From positions 441,361-505,360 of the forward strand of contig NMRB01000002.1 of the NCBI GenBank assembly GCA_002633025.1: 64,000 nucleotides of DNA. The letters run 5' to 3'. Both the position numbers and the translations under genes were made by a program. Origin of the DNA: Notospermus geniculatus (taxonomy: Eukaryota > Nemertea > Pilidiophora > Heteronemertea > Lineidae). Under the pieces are notes generated by a model. That model saw nothing but the letters and a program-made list of their open reading frames with translations, had not been told where the DNA came from and did not search any database. Positions 14,601-27,200 of the stretch are shown here, piece after piece. The first letter of the stretch is position 1. Each line of letters opens with the position of its first letter.

Positions 14601-17600
14601 AATAACAGACTTCTGTAATGCTAAAGCTTCTGTAGTTGATGCGAATGCTGTGAAGGAATCCTGGTTCTCAGTGTCACTCCCACCATCCCGTGGCTGATCC
14701 ATTTCTGCAGACATTTGCAATTTGGCCTGCAAAACAGAGAGAAGAATTATCAGCTACATGTACCATGCCTTTGTCAAAAACTTCTGCTTCAGTTTCAACT
14801 GAAGTATGCAGATAGGCACAGAAAAAGGGCGTAACTACAACAAATACTGAAACATGTCTTGTCAATTACGCAATAGACAATTGGTAGAGAATTGGCCCTC
14901 TTCTACGAGTACGCTACCCTACTGAAATTGTGAGTAAATGCAACCTGTGGAACCCATCTTGTCCAAACAAGGCTATCGACTCCGTCTTTAGCCTTGTCCG
15001 AATCCTGTCATCTTTTCCGTTAATGCATAAAATATAAATGAACCTGACCCCTACTTGACCCCGCCTCCGAGCCAATCAGAAGTCACGAAACAAATCACCG
15101 CTGGACACTTTCTTTGCTCTTCACGCTCGCATTTGTAACATGGATTTTGATTGGCGCGTCGATTTTCCTTCGCGCCCCGATGATTGGCTGAGGCTCTCAC
15201 CCCCTCAGAAACGGAAAATGTGATGGATTCGAACCAGGCTAGATGGCCGTCAGGCCAGATAGACTGGTGAGCACCAGATGGTGGAACCTGAATCCACTCT
15301 ACAAAGCTGTAACTGATTTTCTTTATTCAAACCACAAACATGATCTCATTTGAAACTGCACAATGATGTCACCACTCAAGTATTAATGTATTAATACTTG
15401 GAGACAAAAGTATTAATTTCTTGGAGACAAAACATTGCACACGACACCAGTACCAAGTCTACATTATCAATATAACACAGTGCTCTATTTCTGACGTACT
15501 CTATTTGCATGATAATAGTGCGTCTATGGTATTCAGAACATCAGCTGAACACACAGACAGTGCCCAACACAACAGCTGTTCATGCCAACATTATCATCCA
15601 CTACACAGTACTGACAGTGTGCATGTGAGTGATTCTCCTATCATCAGATCAGATCATTGACATATTCCATTAGAAACAGCAGCAACCTTACTCCCACACC
15701 CATGCAACAGATTGAACAAAGCAAAAGCCATGGTTAGTTAGTATTTGCTATAAATACCTTCCAATTCTTACTTTAGGAAGACCAATCCTGCCAGGATAGT
15801 GATGAAGATCTAGTTGCAAAAGAATGAGGGCAAACCCATTTTCACTTTCAACGATTCCAGAAAACTGTCACTATCAATGGGGTCTATGACACCAAATGCA
15901 CACTGATTTACTGGTAGCCTTCATTGAAATAGTGTACCGATACTATACAGTGGGCCTGGGATAGACTGAAGTGACAACACCAAATGAAAGCTAAACATAA
16001 CAAAAACTTGAGAAGATCCAGCACTGCACACCTGCCACCTCTGAACAGTTTTCCAATACAAGTCTGGGCAGTGGAGACTTACTTTCTGCCTAAAGCTTAT
16101 GCCCTGCAGAGAAAGGTGAGGTTCTCTAAGCAACATGATCGCACTGGATAGGTGCTAATTTTTAGGTCTGGGGTTTGGAAGGAAAGCAGAACAAAGCAAC
16201 ATAATTGGACTGACAAAAACTATGATGGTGGAGACTATCTATGACCAAAAAAATTTTAGATTCTCATTGACAACATGGGCAGAAGCTCACAAGGTTTGGT
16301 GACAGTGAGTGGTGGTTCTATACATGTACATGTTTTAAGGCTAGATAACCCGGTGCAATAGTATGGTACAATGCTTCTTTGTTTCAAGGGAACCATTTAC
16401 TGGAAAATTTCTGAGTTGACTCCAGCTGTCAGCAATGAGAATCCAAATCCAAATTGAGAGTGCAGCCAAATAAGGATAACGACAGCAAAGGAAATCTTAC
16501 TGTGCACAAGACCAATTATATACCTCACTAATGAGCTGGCCCTGCAAAAATGGCACTCATTACCAGGATGTAGCAACATGTGGGGGGTTTTCTTACATAT
16601 CTGACTGGTGTTTTTACTCTAGACAATGTATGTCAACATTGACTAACTAAGACAACCAGGATGAAATGAACACCTGTTATCCAGAGCAATGTTGAAAACA
16701 GATCTCGTAAACTCAACTGCCACTAGTGCCAGGCATTGGCATGCCAATCTATAGAGGTTTCCCACGTGACGTCATCAAGGCCGCATTGGCCGTCAAATTG
16801 ACCACGTGTTTCCTGAAGGAACGTCACGACGACGCGATGACGTTATTTCGTGTCGTGTCTCGTCGCGTCAGGCAGAACGTCAATCCACGTGTAGCACCCT
16901 ATTGACGCCAGTTTGCGTCATTTTGACGGCCAGTCACATGACTTGATGACGTCAGTGGGATTCCTCTATACACTGTCTAGAGCAAACGAATGTAAGCATG
17001 GACATAAACCAAATAAAACTCTACCGTACTTCTAGGCCCAGATCCAACACTGGCCCAACACCAAGAGAAAAACAACTTTTCATTCTTTCTGCCTTTCCAT
17101 CAGTCAATGATGTGCAAGGTAACAATTCTTCACCCTCTGAAGGCTAGCTTAGCCTGACCTACTTCTCTATTTTGTTACCTTCCTGACCTGCTGAGTATTG
17201 CTGTTACATTACGATACTTGTGCAAAAGAAGGAAGCACAGGTGAAGAAAACACTTCATCACAATCATGCACACTCTGCAGTGATCTTTTGATGGCCTTTT
17301 TCACATGCAATGCAACACTACTCTGTATAGCTAATACCGTTTTCGCTAAGTCTGACAACATGATCAAGTACTTACCAATATCTGATTAACAGTTGGCAGA
17401 TCCAGGGGCTGAAAGCTGTGGACTTTGGCTGGAGCCCGGTATTTTTTCCTTGGTTTTGAGTCAGCTTCTAGAAGATGAGTTTTTGTGGAATCCTCAGCTT
17501 CTTCAGGGGGAGAATCCTTTGAGGAAGCCTGCTGGTTTTTGGCACCAGGCACCACCTCTATACGATCAGCTTCTCGCTGTGGTTTTGGTGGAATGTCACC

Positions 17601-18487
17601 CAAAGAATTGTCTGAAATGATAAAATCAGTAATCTACCAACTGTCAGATATTTACATTCTGCACACATCGACATGTATTCAATCCATCCCTGTTCCATCT
17701 GCTCTCTGTCTGATGAATTCTTCATTATCTACCATATCTCCATCCAGAATGACCTCAGTGTTCAAAACGAATACTCACCTAAATGCTTTTCCGCAGACCA
17801 ACTGGTCTCTAGCTCTCTTCCAGGTGAATCCGTATGGCTCACAGGATTGTCAAATACAAGCTGATAGCCAACAGATATGATGCCTGCTTCAGCAGAATCC
17901 AACCCTTCCAACTGTTGTTGCTGACTGTCACCTCCGATAAATAACTCCTCCTTTCCTGTAGTTGACTGCAGCACTGTTTTGACTTTTGTAGAACTCCTTA
18001 CAGCCTTTGGACTAGCAAAATCTGAAAACGAAGGCAAACACTAACATTCCATTAAAAACTTAAATTAAATATCCAAGAACATCCAATTCATTAATATGCA
18101 CCTACAGATGAGTTTTTGTCATTTCAACTCTTCAACATTCAAAATGTCATATATCCCAGCAATGGCAGTGACCTGGAAGTAATGGTAATTCCCATTGGAA
18201 GTCATCTTTCTGAACTGTGACACTGACAGGAATCTTCAGGCCGATCAGTGGCATATGGACATGGTCAACTCTTTTTTAAATTATTTGACTTTCCATGTTT
18301 TCAATAGATAACCTAACTTACTTTCTGTTATGAATGCCCTAGATGGTGAAGCAGGTTTTGGCAGTGGCTCTATACTAAATTCTGTGTCATAGTAAACAAC
18401 ATTACTGAACGAGTCCAACTCCTGATTAGGAGACAGGTCCCTCTCGTCAAAAGTGACCTGTTCCAAAGTCAGATTAAAGGACTCCAT
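8621..18487 (-). CDS. GOLGA3: Golgin subfamily A member 3 (golgin-160)
   Basis: A peripheral Golgi coiled-coil protein; in vertebrates golgin-160 acts in Golgi structure and cargo trafficking. Thirteen exons join in phase: 18487-18322, 18021-17779, 17611-17376, 14726-14600, 14490-14372, 14159-11298, 11198-10967, 10832-10618, 10462-10184, 9924-9691, 9556-9411, 9244-9131 and 8798-8621, predicting about 1716 residues (human about 1500). The N-terminal ~600 residues are Ser/Pro/acidic and poorly ordered; the rest is almost continuous heptad coiled coil. Family signatures are EWYQQQLKTAQEARAQLQ, ERAELQAQLGALKSQL and, near the C-terminus, KPLAALESCLGSLRSEM followed by DDHTMAVFNSTQSW. The last exon was found by phase: donor after TGGAA, acceptor TTCACCACAG at 8799, frame ending in TAA at 8621, giving a 58-residue tail that I cannot match to the vertebrate protein. 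A 5' UTR intron precedes the start (acceptor at 18529). A minor exon in the 2.6-kb intron 14727-17375 could be missing, although the phase is already consistent. Confidence 0.93.
10073..10162. repeat. Perfect 42-bp hairpin in GOLGA3 intron
   Basis: Arms 10073-10114 and 10121-10162 are exact reverse complements around a 6-bp loop. The arm includes GTGTTAACACGGTGTTTAC. The right arm ends about 20 bp from the splice donor of the GOLGA3 exon 10184-10462. Probably a recent fold-back insertion, given that no mismatch has accumulated. Confidence 0.9.
16750..16970. mobile_element. Fold-back MITE rich in TGACGTCA and CACGTG
   Basis: Ends TATAGAGG and CCTCTATA are inverted and continue inward with TCCCAC and TGACGTCATCAAG matched on both sides. 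The 221-bp unit in a GOLGA3 intron contains several TGACG/CGTCA and CACGTG words. It is non-coding. Confidence 0.75.
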
Positions 18488-18786
18488 CAGGCCTTATTGC
18501 AGGCCCCATTTCTGACCAAGTTGAAAACCTGAAAAGATAGACATATTTTTCAGACGAATCTGAATACACGTACATGTAAACACCTTTGGGGAACGAGTTT
18601 AGAATCCTTGATCAGTGCCCAAAACAAAAAAACAAAAGAAAGGTTGTCGATTGACGGAATAAGCCGCCGCATCATCATTGATTCATTGACAATATTGTAC
18701 AACAGGATTTCCATTGTCGATTGAGGTGTGCCAAGAAGGCCCATCCAATATGGATGGACGTAGGCCTAACGACAACATCACTTCCA

Positions 18787-18953
18787 CCGGTCGTTCCTCC
18801 GTCCGANNNNNNNNNNNNNNNNNNNNNNNNNNNNNNNNNNNNNNNNNNNNNNNNNNNNNNNNNNNNNNNNNNNNNNNNNNNNNNNNNNNNNNNNNNNNNN
18901 NNNNNNNNNNNNNNNNNNNNNNNNNNNNNNNNNNNNNNNNNNNNNNNNNNNNN
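18787..18953. other. Assembly gap (167 N)
   Basis: A run of N lies between GOLGA3 and the CUB gene. It is followed directly by 17 G, so the gap probably marks a GC-rich or homopolymer stretch that did not sequence. It sits in the shared upstream region of two divergent genes. Confidence 0.98.
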
Positions 18954-18970
18954 GGGGGGGGGGGGGGGGG
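18954..18970. repeat. Poly-G tract at gap edge
   Basis: Seventeen consecutive G follow the N run. This could be real or a sequencing artefact at the end of a read. Confidence 0.9.
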
Positions 18971-19457
18971 ATGGCACTCGGGGATTCTAAACTTTAGGCC
19001 TAGCCATGCAGTTTTTGTAGGCCTACGCCTATTCATGAAGTTGGGTTAGCCTAAAGCTAGGTAGGCAGAAAACGCTCTATGGTGCATGCACCAGGCAATC
19101 AGGCAATGCACTGTCACTGAAGTAATGGTAGGCCTAGGTCTCAGTGTACAACGTGTGCATGCATCTGCATGCAGCCAGGCCAGGCCCATCATCATGATCA
19201 TCTGATTCAATACGCCCGGGTAAAGTTTGTTTCAAACGCAGTCTGATTCCATATACTGTGCCAGTAAAGAGCACGTGAATATGATACTCTCGAATTCAGC
19301 AAAATTGCAACACATGGAAAGAAAACACGACTTTTACAAAAGATTTTGGCGAGTACCAACCCGGTTTTCAGCATTCACAACTCATGCAACTCGTTTTCTA
19401 TGTCATCAACCATGTCAACGTACATCTCGCGAGATCGAGAGTTGGTGAAAAGCAGCA

Positions 19458-22400
19458 ATGGCGCCGACTTCAAAACACAAATTTCGTCCCGCGACCATCC
19501 GTATTCAATCTGCTCCCATCCGAAATATTGGTCGGCTTTCCGTAGTGTTATTATGGAGGACAGTTTTTCTCAGTCTTTATCTGACACATGAAATCTCTAT
19601 GGTGAGACACACTAAGTCAAATTAGGGGACCTAGGCTATGGGCCTGAGTTGTTGATGGCGTGTCCGCGTGTTTAGCCTATGCCGATGCACTCCTACACAC
19701 AGCGTGCATTGCAGAGATACAATATGCATGTGCATGTATGTAATGGACACATTAGGTCTACATGTCGGTGATGTAGGCCTATGTCATGTATGTATAGGCC
19801 TAGCCTAGCCAGCTAGATGAAATGATGGTGTGCAGAAAAAGCATGACAAGTGAAGTGACTCAACCAACTTCTAGTTCTAGGAAAGAATCGGCCTTCATCA
19901 TTCATTATTCATTCATCTCATGTCATGAATGAATGAAATGAATGATCTCATCTCTTCTCTTAGCCTACTCTTCCGTTCTTATCTTATATCTTATTTTCTG
20001 TTCTTATGTACGGCCCTAGGATTTTCTGTTCTTATGTAGGGGCTAGGTCATGTAATCATGCGCCAAGGTCACCATGCACTGTAAAGGAGTTCTTAATAAA
20101 ATCGCCGTGTCTATGGTTTGGGGTGGATTGTGAGGGCGCCGTTGATATAATTAATGAAGTGAGTGTCATTTGCAAGTGTATTAGGGGCAGATATTAGGAT
20201 GTATATGTCATTTCATCGATTTGCACGAATCTGGCTATTCTGGGCGCATTGATACAGAGGCCTATTTTTCGTGCGACTTCAAGTGACGGCAGAGGCAAAT
20301 TTCGCGTCTTTCACGTCTCGCGAGATTTCTCGAGACACAAACATTGGAATTTTTTTTAAACCTCTCTAACAAAAGTTTAGTGTCCTCCCTTGAGCTGTGT
20401 GCAATTTCATTAAAATTGATTATTTCCTTCGGGTAGATATTGCGTGGCGGTTCGGCCTCAAATGTACACGAAATGTACAGGCGGTGTATTACTGTACTTA
20501 GCCCGTAGGCCTAGGCCTAGTAGGCTGATAGATAGTCTTTTGGGCTGCGGAGCGCGGGCGGAGCAACAGTCATGTGAATCAGAATGTCAGTATTTTTATT
20601 TTAGGCCTAGTGCAGTCTCGGTAGTGTTGGGCTTGCTTGGCCCACTGTCTGTGCATGATCAGATGATGTGGCTGGCTGGCTCAGGCTGGTTTGACTTGAA
20701 ATATTCTGTACTGTAGTCTAGGCCTAATCAATAAGCTAGCACCCATGCTTCCTTCCTATTTTTATTTTAGGTTCAAAATGAAGTAGCCCATGCAGGTTGC
20801 AATCAGAAGATTGAAGATACCCGGGGTAATATAACAGTACCGCCAACTTTATTGAGAAGTGGAGACTTCATTCAGTGCGAGTGGGTTGTTCATGTTCGTG
20901 GACCATTCAATATCAAAATTCATTTTCTTCATGTTGATCTCCCTGAAGCACGTGACAACAGACGTTGCTATGGAACTTTCCTACAGTATGGAACATTCGA
21001 CAACTCTGGGAGGAAAGTTATCATGGAAGAAGTGTGTGGCAAAGTCCTGCCTAAAGATTTTGTTGCAGACAGGCTGTGGCTAAAGTACTACCATGTACCT
21101 ACTCTAGGTGGCAGCACTTCATTGCCTTTCATTATCAGCTATCAAGCGTTTGCAAATGGTGAGAAATTCATAACTTTACTGATTTGTCGGTTTATTGGTT
21201 ATTTGTTGTCGGTATTGGTTACCTTGATTTAACATAATTTCACACGTTATCTGTTGAAAATACTGATAACTAGATCTCTGGCATGGCATGCATGGTCCCT
21301 GTGTAAGAAAGGAGACAAATATTCCAAAGAATTGGTCTGAGGAGGTCTGATGAAGTCATTTCTTGATTTCATTTCACAGCTCACATAAGAAACACAACTA
21401 TAGTGATCTCCTCTATTGGAACGATTCTGATCATGGGAATAGCTGGATGTGTCATCTGTTATTGGTAGGTATTACTGATCTTCCAGCTGCTAAGCCTAGT
21501 ACATTTTTTGTACCTTATCACTGAAACTTCCATAGGATACGAGGCTCCATTAGTTGACTGGTTGACACTGTGACAAGGACAAAGATAATGCCATGGATAT
21601 GGAACAAGTCGAGTTCCTGATACACAGTTCCTAAACAACAGTATAGGCTTTGAGAAGAAAGTCCCTGGTCATTTCTACAGAGTAGATACCGGTAATAGTT
21701 TATAGTATGGATGAACAAGACAAGACCTATTGTTTGATGCTTGATATGGGGTGGTCATTTCAGTGTAGAATTTTGTGTGGGTGTCAGCTCAGTGTGGTTC
21801 CATTGTTTTATTTCAGTAAGAGGCGAAAAGAAAAGGATATATATTACAACAAAAGGCGTCAGCAGAAGAGGTTGAAGCAGATAAAGAAGCGTTCTGGTTT
21901 ACAGATGAGCCCCTTCGACTGGAAGAAGGTTTCTTTGAAACGTAACCATAATGGAGATGTAATTGTAATTGGCCTTAAATCCTGTAGTTGTTATGCATGT
22001 TGTAATGATATGACACATTACGACGCCGACTGATTTGATATGATATGATATGATAATGATATTAATGATGTGATGTAATGAAAAAAGACTTGTGTCATGT
22101 TGCGGTGTCGTATCAATCACCTTACCCAAGCTTTTTGCTAATATTGGTGAAGTAAATTTGTGGGATTTAATTCAAAATGTTGGACTGTAGGGTAGTGTAG
22201 TCATTCTGAAACTAGATCACCCTATTCTTGTTGTCCAGGTCGCAGAGGGGCAGTTGAACGCTTTAGCCAGGTCACATTCCACATCAGTGACATCTGTTGC
22301 TACATCTCTGAAGCTTGAGGCCCTGCAAACTGGTTTGGACGTGCAAGGTCCTTCTGTTTGTGATGATCCAACGAAATATGAGAACTTGTCAGGTAAGGAA

Positions 22401-23875
22401 CGTAGAGGTTAGAAAAATATTAGCATACTGTAGTATAGTCATGGAAAGGACGCGATGACTCACCTTGGAAACCCGTTTCTATTTCATATTCGTAGTGTAG
22501 TCATGACAGTGGAATATCTCCCTAATGAGAGACTGGAGGACTCTGTAAGTGATTTATTGACAGATTAGATTCCATGGCCTTTGAATATTTGCTGTTCCTT
22601 TCAGATTCCCTTCAATCTTCAAAAGATAAATCAATTGGCGACCAGCAAAAAGATCATGAGAAGTCTGACGCTACATATCTAACCCTCTGCATGGAAAAAA
22701 GTAATGGACCCATAAACCCCTCAATGCAATCTGTTGTCCAGGACCAGTGTGGCTCTGGTGACTGGCCATTCAGGACTTTCCCTTTCTGTGGGACAGATGC
22801 TGGTGAAAAAGTGTGTGAAACATTCTCTTCAAATTCCATAAAATTGGAGAATCCTGGTACAGCAAGAGCTCAGGATACAAGGGACAGCCTTAGTTCTGAT
22901 AAAAAGAAACCAAGTCAGTTGATGTCTTATGCAAGCATTGATAGGGATTCTGGTGTGTCTAGGATTCTGTCAACAAGGGAAAGCCCAAAATCAGCCCAGA
23001 AGGATCCAGATTGGTTTCCGTCCATTGCAAGCTTTGACAGTGCATTTCAGAGGGCCACTCCTCTGTTCCATAGCACACCAAATCTAGATCTGGTCACTGC
23101 TAATGATAAACCTCGCATGAACATTCCACTTATCCAAATAAATGATCAGTTGATATCATCCCTTTGTGATGGATTCTGGACCTCCAGTCGGCCAGTATCC
23201 TGCTCAGCTCCTGAACTGAGCCCGGAGACACAGTGTCAAATCCAGGGGGCAAATGTCTTTGTGACTCCATCTCCCAATAACGGGAGTGGAGATGCTCAAT
23301 ATCCATCAACTCTTCCATCCACTGTTAGACCAAGGCCTAAACCAAGTAGATCTTCAGTTTCTCACAAAAATGCTGGTGTAAGCCGAGGTATACACCTCGA
23401 CCTGTTCAAACAAAAATCAGAAGACATGAGGTTGCAAGGTGAGGTTACTCTTCACCAGGGTCTTTCATAGTTCAGGGAAATTGTTAAGACTGGAGCAAAG
23501 AGAATGTTATTCAGCTTTCTGCATTTATGAGACTCCTCAAATCCAACGTGAATCATTGAAATGGAACTCCCCAATCCAACATGATTGCGTGTTTTCTTTA
23601 ATCATAGTTGCAATTTGCAGTTTATATGTACTTTCTAACATGTAGCATGTGCTTGCAATTCATTTCTCACAAAATATTTACTGTTTATGTTTCTTTTTTA
23701 CACATTTGATACGACTATTTCATCATGTTACTTTTGATACATTTTGAATATACGACAGATGTATTTTTTGACAAAGCGTTTTCTGTTTATTTGTTTAGAC
23801 TGGTTCCCATTTTTGCCACCTACAAACCCGTGGCTCTCCGACGTCAATGTCTCTCAGCCTCAAAACGGGGTCTGA
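19458..23875 (+). CDS. Type I membrane protein with one extracellular CUB domain
   Basis: Seven exons join in phase: 19458-19601, 20771-21158, 21380-21464, 21817-21928, 22239-22392, 22605-23438 and 23799-23875, predicting about 597 residues. Exon 1 (48 codons) supplies a hydrophobic LSVVLLWRTVFLSLYL signal segment. Exon 2 is a CUB domain with all four expected cysteines (about C58, C84, C114, C137), including the GC...C spacing and the QCEWVVHV strand. A membrane span follows (about 185-206, ISSIGTILIMGIAGCVICYW), then a basic stop-transfer CKRRKEKD and a long Ser/Pro-rich cytoplasmic tail ending SQPQNGV. CUB domains bind protein or carbohydrate ligands outside the cell; the ligand here is unknown. 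I do not recognise an exact orthologue. The 3' UTR may use the AATAAA at 24225. It is transcribed divergently from GOLGA3, with start codons about 970 bp apart across the gap. Confidence 0.85.
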
Positions 23876-24229
23876 GTCAATCTGGTTCGTTGTAGTCGTG
23901 GGTACACCGGTAGTGTTGTTTTGTCCTGGGGTGTGTGCGTTTTACTTTCTTTCTGCAAAGTCGGACACATGTCTCTGCTTAGGCTATGTGGTTCTGACGT
24001 ATCTGAAGATAATACAATCATGAATGTTTGTATCTTAGTAGACTCAGTAAGCATGGCCATTGACAGGCAGCTATAAAAAGAGCTATCAAGAAGAACGTGT
24101 GTCTTCTTGAAGTTTTCATTCCTTTCATCTGTACGAGTTGTAAATCACGCGGGCAACAAATGAAAAACGAAGTTAGACCATTTCAGTTCAACATTATTTA
24201 TCACAGACAGTAAATTTCATCGCAAATAA

Positions 24230-27200
24230 ATTATCTTTCAAAGGTAACTTTGGTTATCGCATGTCGAACTTTCATTTACAATATTCAATTGGTGATTGTC
24301 ACATGCCTGACTAAACACCAAAACGGGCCTTGTTGGACTCGCGCTTTGGATCATGGGTCTCTTTGGGATTAGGCCTATAACACTCATTTACATGACAAAG
24401 CCGGCTTGACTCCATAGAAACTAGTAAACGGAAGTGCTAGGCCTGACGGAACGACTATGGCGGACTCTTACATGTCTTATTCAGTAGCAATGGGATATAC
24501 ACAATGTTAACAAACGAAGTGAAAAAGTTCAAAAAATTATCTCCATATTTAGCTGTTCGATGTTTCTGTGCCGTATCATTTGTTTGTGAGGCTTAAACAG
24601 AGGAGACACGTCGCCAAAAGAAAACAGTTATAAACCATACAGGTAAGCCGTTCAGACAAGTGGACAGATTATTGCTATAAGCCTTGGTAGCGTCTGTAAA
24701 AATATACATGTGTGTACTGTCGGGCCTATAGACATGATAGAAGTACTTAAAAGCAATTCAGTTCGCCAGTGATGAAGTCATTTCGGACTTTTTTTCACGA
24801 AGTTTGTTCACAAAGTTTTCCATCAAGACCGACCAGGAACATATTGGCAGAATCGATTATTACTGCCGCTTCCTGACACAAAGTAACGCTGACGCCAATT
24901 TGTTTAAGTGGTAATGCTGTTGTAACCGCAACCATTCCTCCCGGCCATTCCTTGGCTTTAGTGTAGTATGTTTCGCGTTGGCAAGGAAAGGGTTAATCAT
25001 CGGTAAAGATAGCCCTTCAAACTTGTACTTGTACTTCGTGATGATATGACAGAAAATAGTGAATGCGTGAAGGCTTTCACACCATTTTGTCCATATGAGA
25101 TTTATGATAAACTCAGGGTAAACATGCCACTTATAACAATCAATGTTTACGCCAACAGTTAGGTAGTTTTTCGCAAGTTCACCGGGCTGTGTCCAATTTC
25201 CTCTCTATTAACATTTCCCAAGAATGATATCCGTATATGATCGGTTTCATTTCCCATGAAAGTTGGTGGACTTGCGCGCGAAAAGTGTGAGGACCGTCCG
25301 ACAATTCGGTTCTTCCGCGCTCTGTCCACGACCGTTCGAAACGTGCCGGAGAGTTTCACCATGATGATGGTCTGCTTTAGCTTGTAGTGGGCGTTCTAAC
25401 AGCATAGTTCAATAAAATAGACAACGGAGTTGGTCAGAACAGGCTATAGTTGAGGAGTGCATAAATAAATGATTGGGAAGCAATAATACGAATGGCCTCA
25501 TGATTGTTTCCAAGGACATTCGTGCTGGTGGAGAAAAACGGTGTTGAAACGTGGAGAGACGTCCCGTGGCCATAACGGAATTATTCGGACTTCTCATTAT
25601 AGTAGGCCCCGATCGATTTAGTGTTACATGTCATCTTAGGAAGGATTCTGGACTCATTGAAAGGTGAGCATTTTAACCAGTCTTCCTGATCAATCTCTAC
25701 CGTCTATTCCCGACACATTATGAGGGCGTGGTTCTTTAGCACTCGCTCCCTACGTCAACCCGCACACGCGCTAGGATAACCACGGGATTTCAATCACATG
25801 AAACGCCGTCACGTATGACAGGAGGTAGCCTACCCCAATCTCGTTCATGTTATTTTTGTCTCGAGGGTTTTTGACGAGGCTTGAGAGGAATAGAAAAACT
25901 TTTGATCCCTATTTCGCCCCAACACTGGGTATAGGCCGAAACATGTTGAAAGGTAACGCTATTACAGACCTCTGTTGCTTGGCTGGTTGTCTTTTTCGCA
26001 AAAAAATGAATGTGAATATTCGTTGAGGCGTAAAGACATAAATTTTCAATATTTCTGAATTGATTTTTGTTCAAAACTGGAACATGATGTCTCATCTTTT
26101 GAACGTTAGAAATCTATGAGGTTTGGCCTCTCCTTAAGGTTAGGCCTATATTGGTCATGGTAGTAGCTCTGGCAATATACTTACCTGAGTCAGGTAAACA
26201 GTTCTCACCAAGAGATCATTTTCTACAAACATCTTCCTACGACCTTTGTATTTGAACAAGAAAACTCAATCATACAAGCGTGAGACAGGCCTTGGGCAAA
26301 TCGACGCTTTTGTTAAAAGTTTTCCTGAGCGACACATAGCGCGATGACCAATGGTCGTCGATGTCCACTGGACCAGCGTTGCTGAATACCATGAGATAGT
26401 GCATTGGGTCGAACCCCCAACAATCTCTTCCAATTGGAACCATTTTTGAGACAACAATTCGTTTGAGTTGGGTATCAGATTAAGGACAAGGAACGTTCGC
26501 ATTGACGGTAGATGTTCATCGGTGACGAAGTAGGGCCTATGTCGCTCGTCCGAAACATGACCGGACACCCTAAGTCCTATGACGTCTTTTCCGTTTACAC
26601 CCCCTGTTATTCTTCACGATGACAAATATCCGTTCATGATATCGTGGTTAAATCTCTGCGAATTTGATCAGCACTTGAGTTGAAAATCTAACATGGTGAA
26701 TAGAGACACATGTACTTGCTTCACTTACTTCAAATGAAGACCCCAAACTGTTTCTTTGTGTCAATGAAGAAAAAAGTCCGATTTTGCGGCTGGGTCGTTT
26801 TCCTTAGCATCAGCGAACTGGAAGACTGGGTTGGCCCTTATTTCTCAATGCAATGCATTGATGCATCGTCTTCATACAGAAAATAAATATCATACGAGTC
26901 TATGTTGACCATAACGACGAAAGTGTAATGTAGGCTATGTGTGTGAATAATTCACGATGGACAAGCAAACTGAAGTGTCCAGCCTTGGGCATGAAGCAAT
27001 GTCCTGATCTTAGTGTTGTGCGATTGTGTAGAATGATCAGATCATGGATAAACTGTATGGATGCATGAATAGATCGGCCACTGGCTCGCTGCTTTTGCCA
27101 CCGATCGTTCGAATGGTAAGTCCATTCTTGCTTGATTTCTCGTTTGACATATCAAGACATTACGGTCACTTCGCCCTTCGAACTGCGAGAGTGGGAGTGA

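Noticed and set aside
19895-19960. ATTCATTCAT / ATGAATGAAT palindrome as a mobile element
   Set aside because: Simple tetranucleotide repeats in both directions explain it without defined termini.
26266-26568. 100-residue minus-strand frame
   Set aside because: No domain, signal peptide, splice-linked partner or compositional signal.
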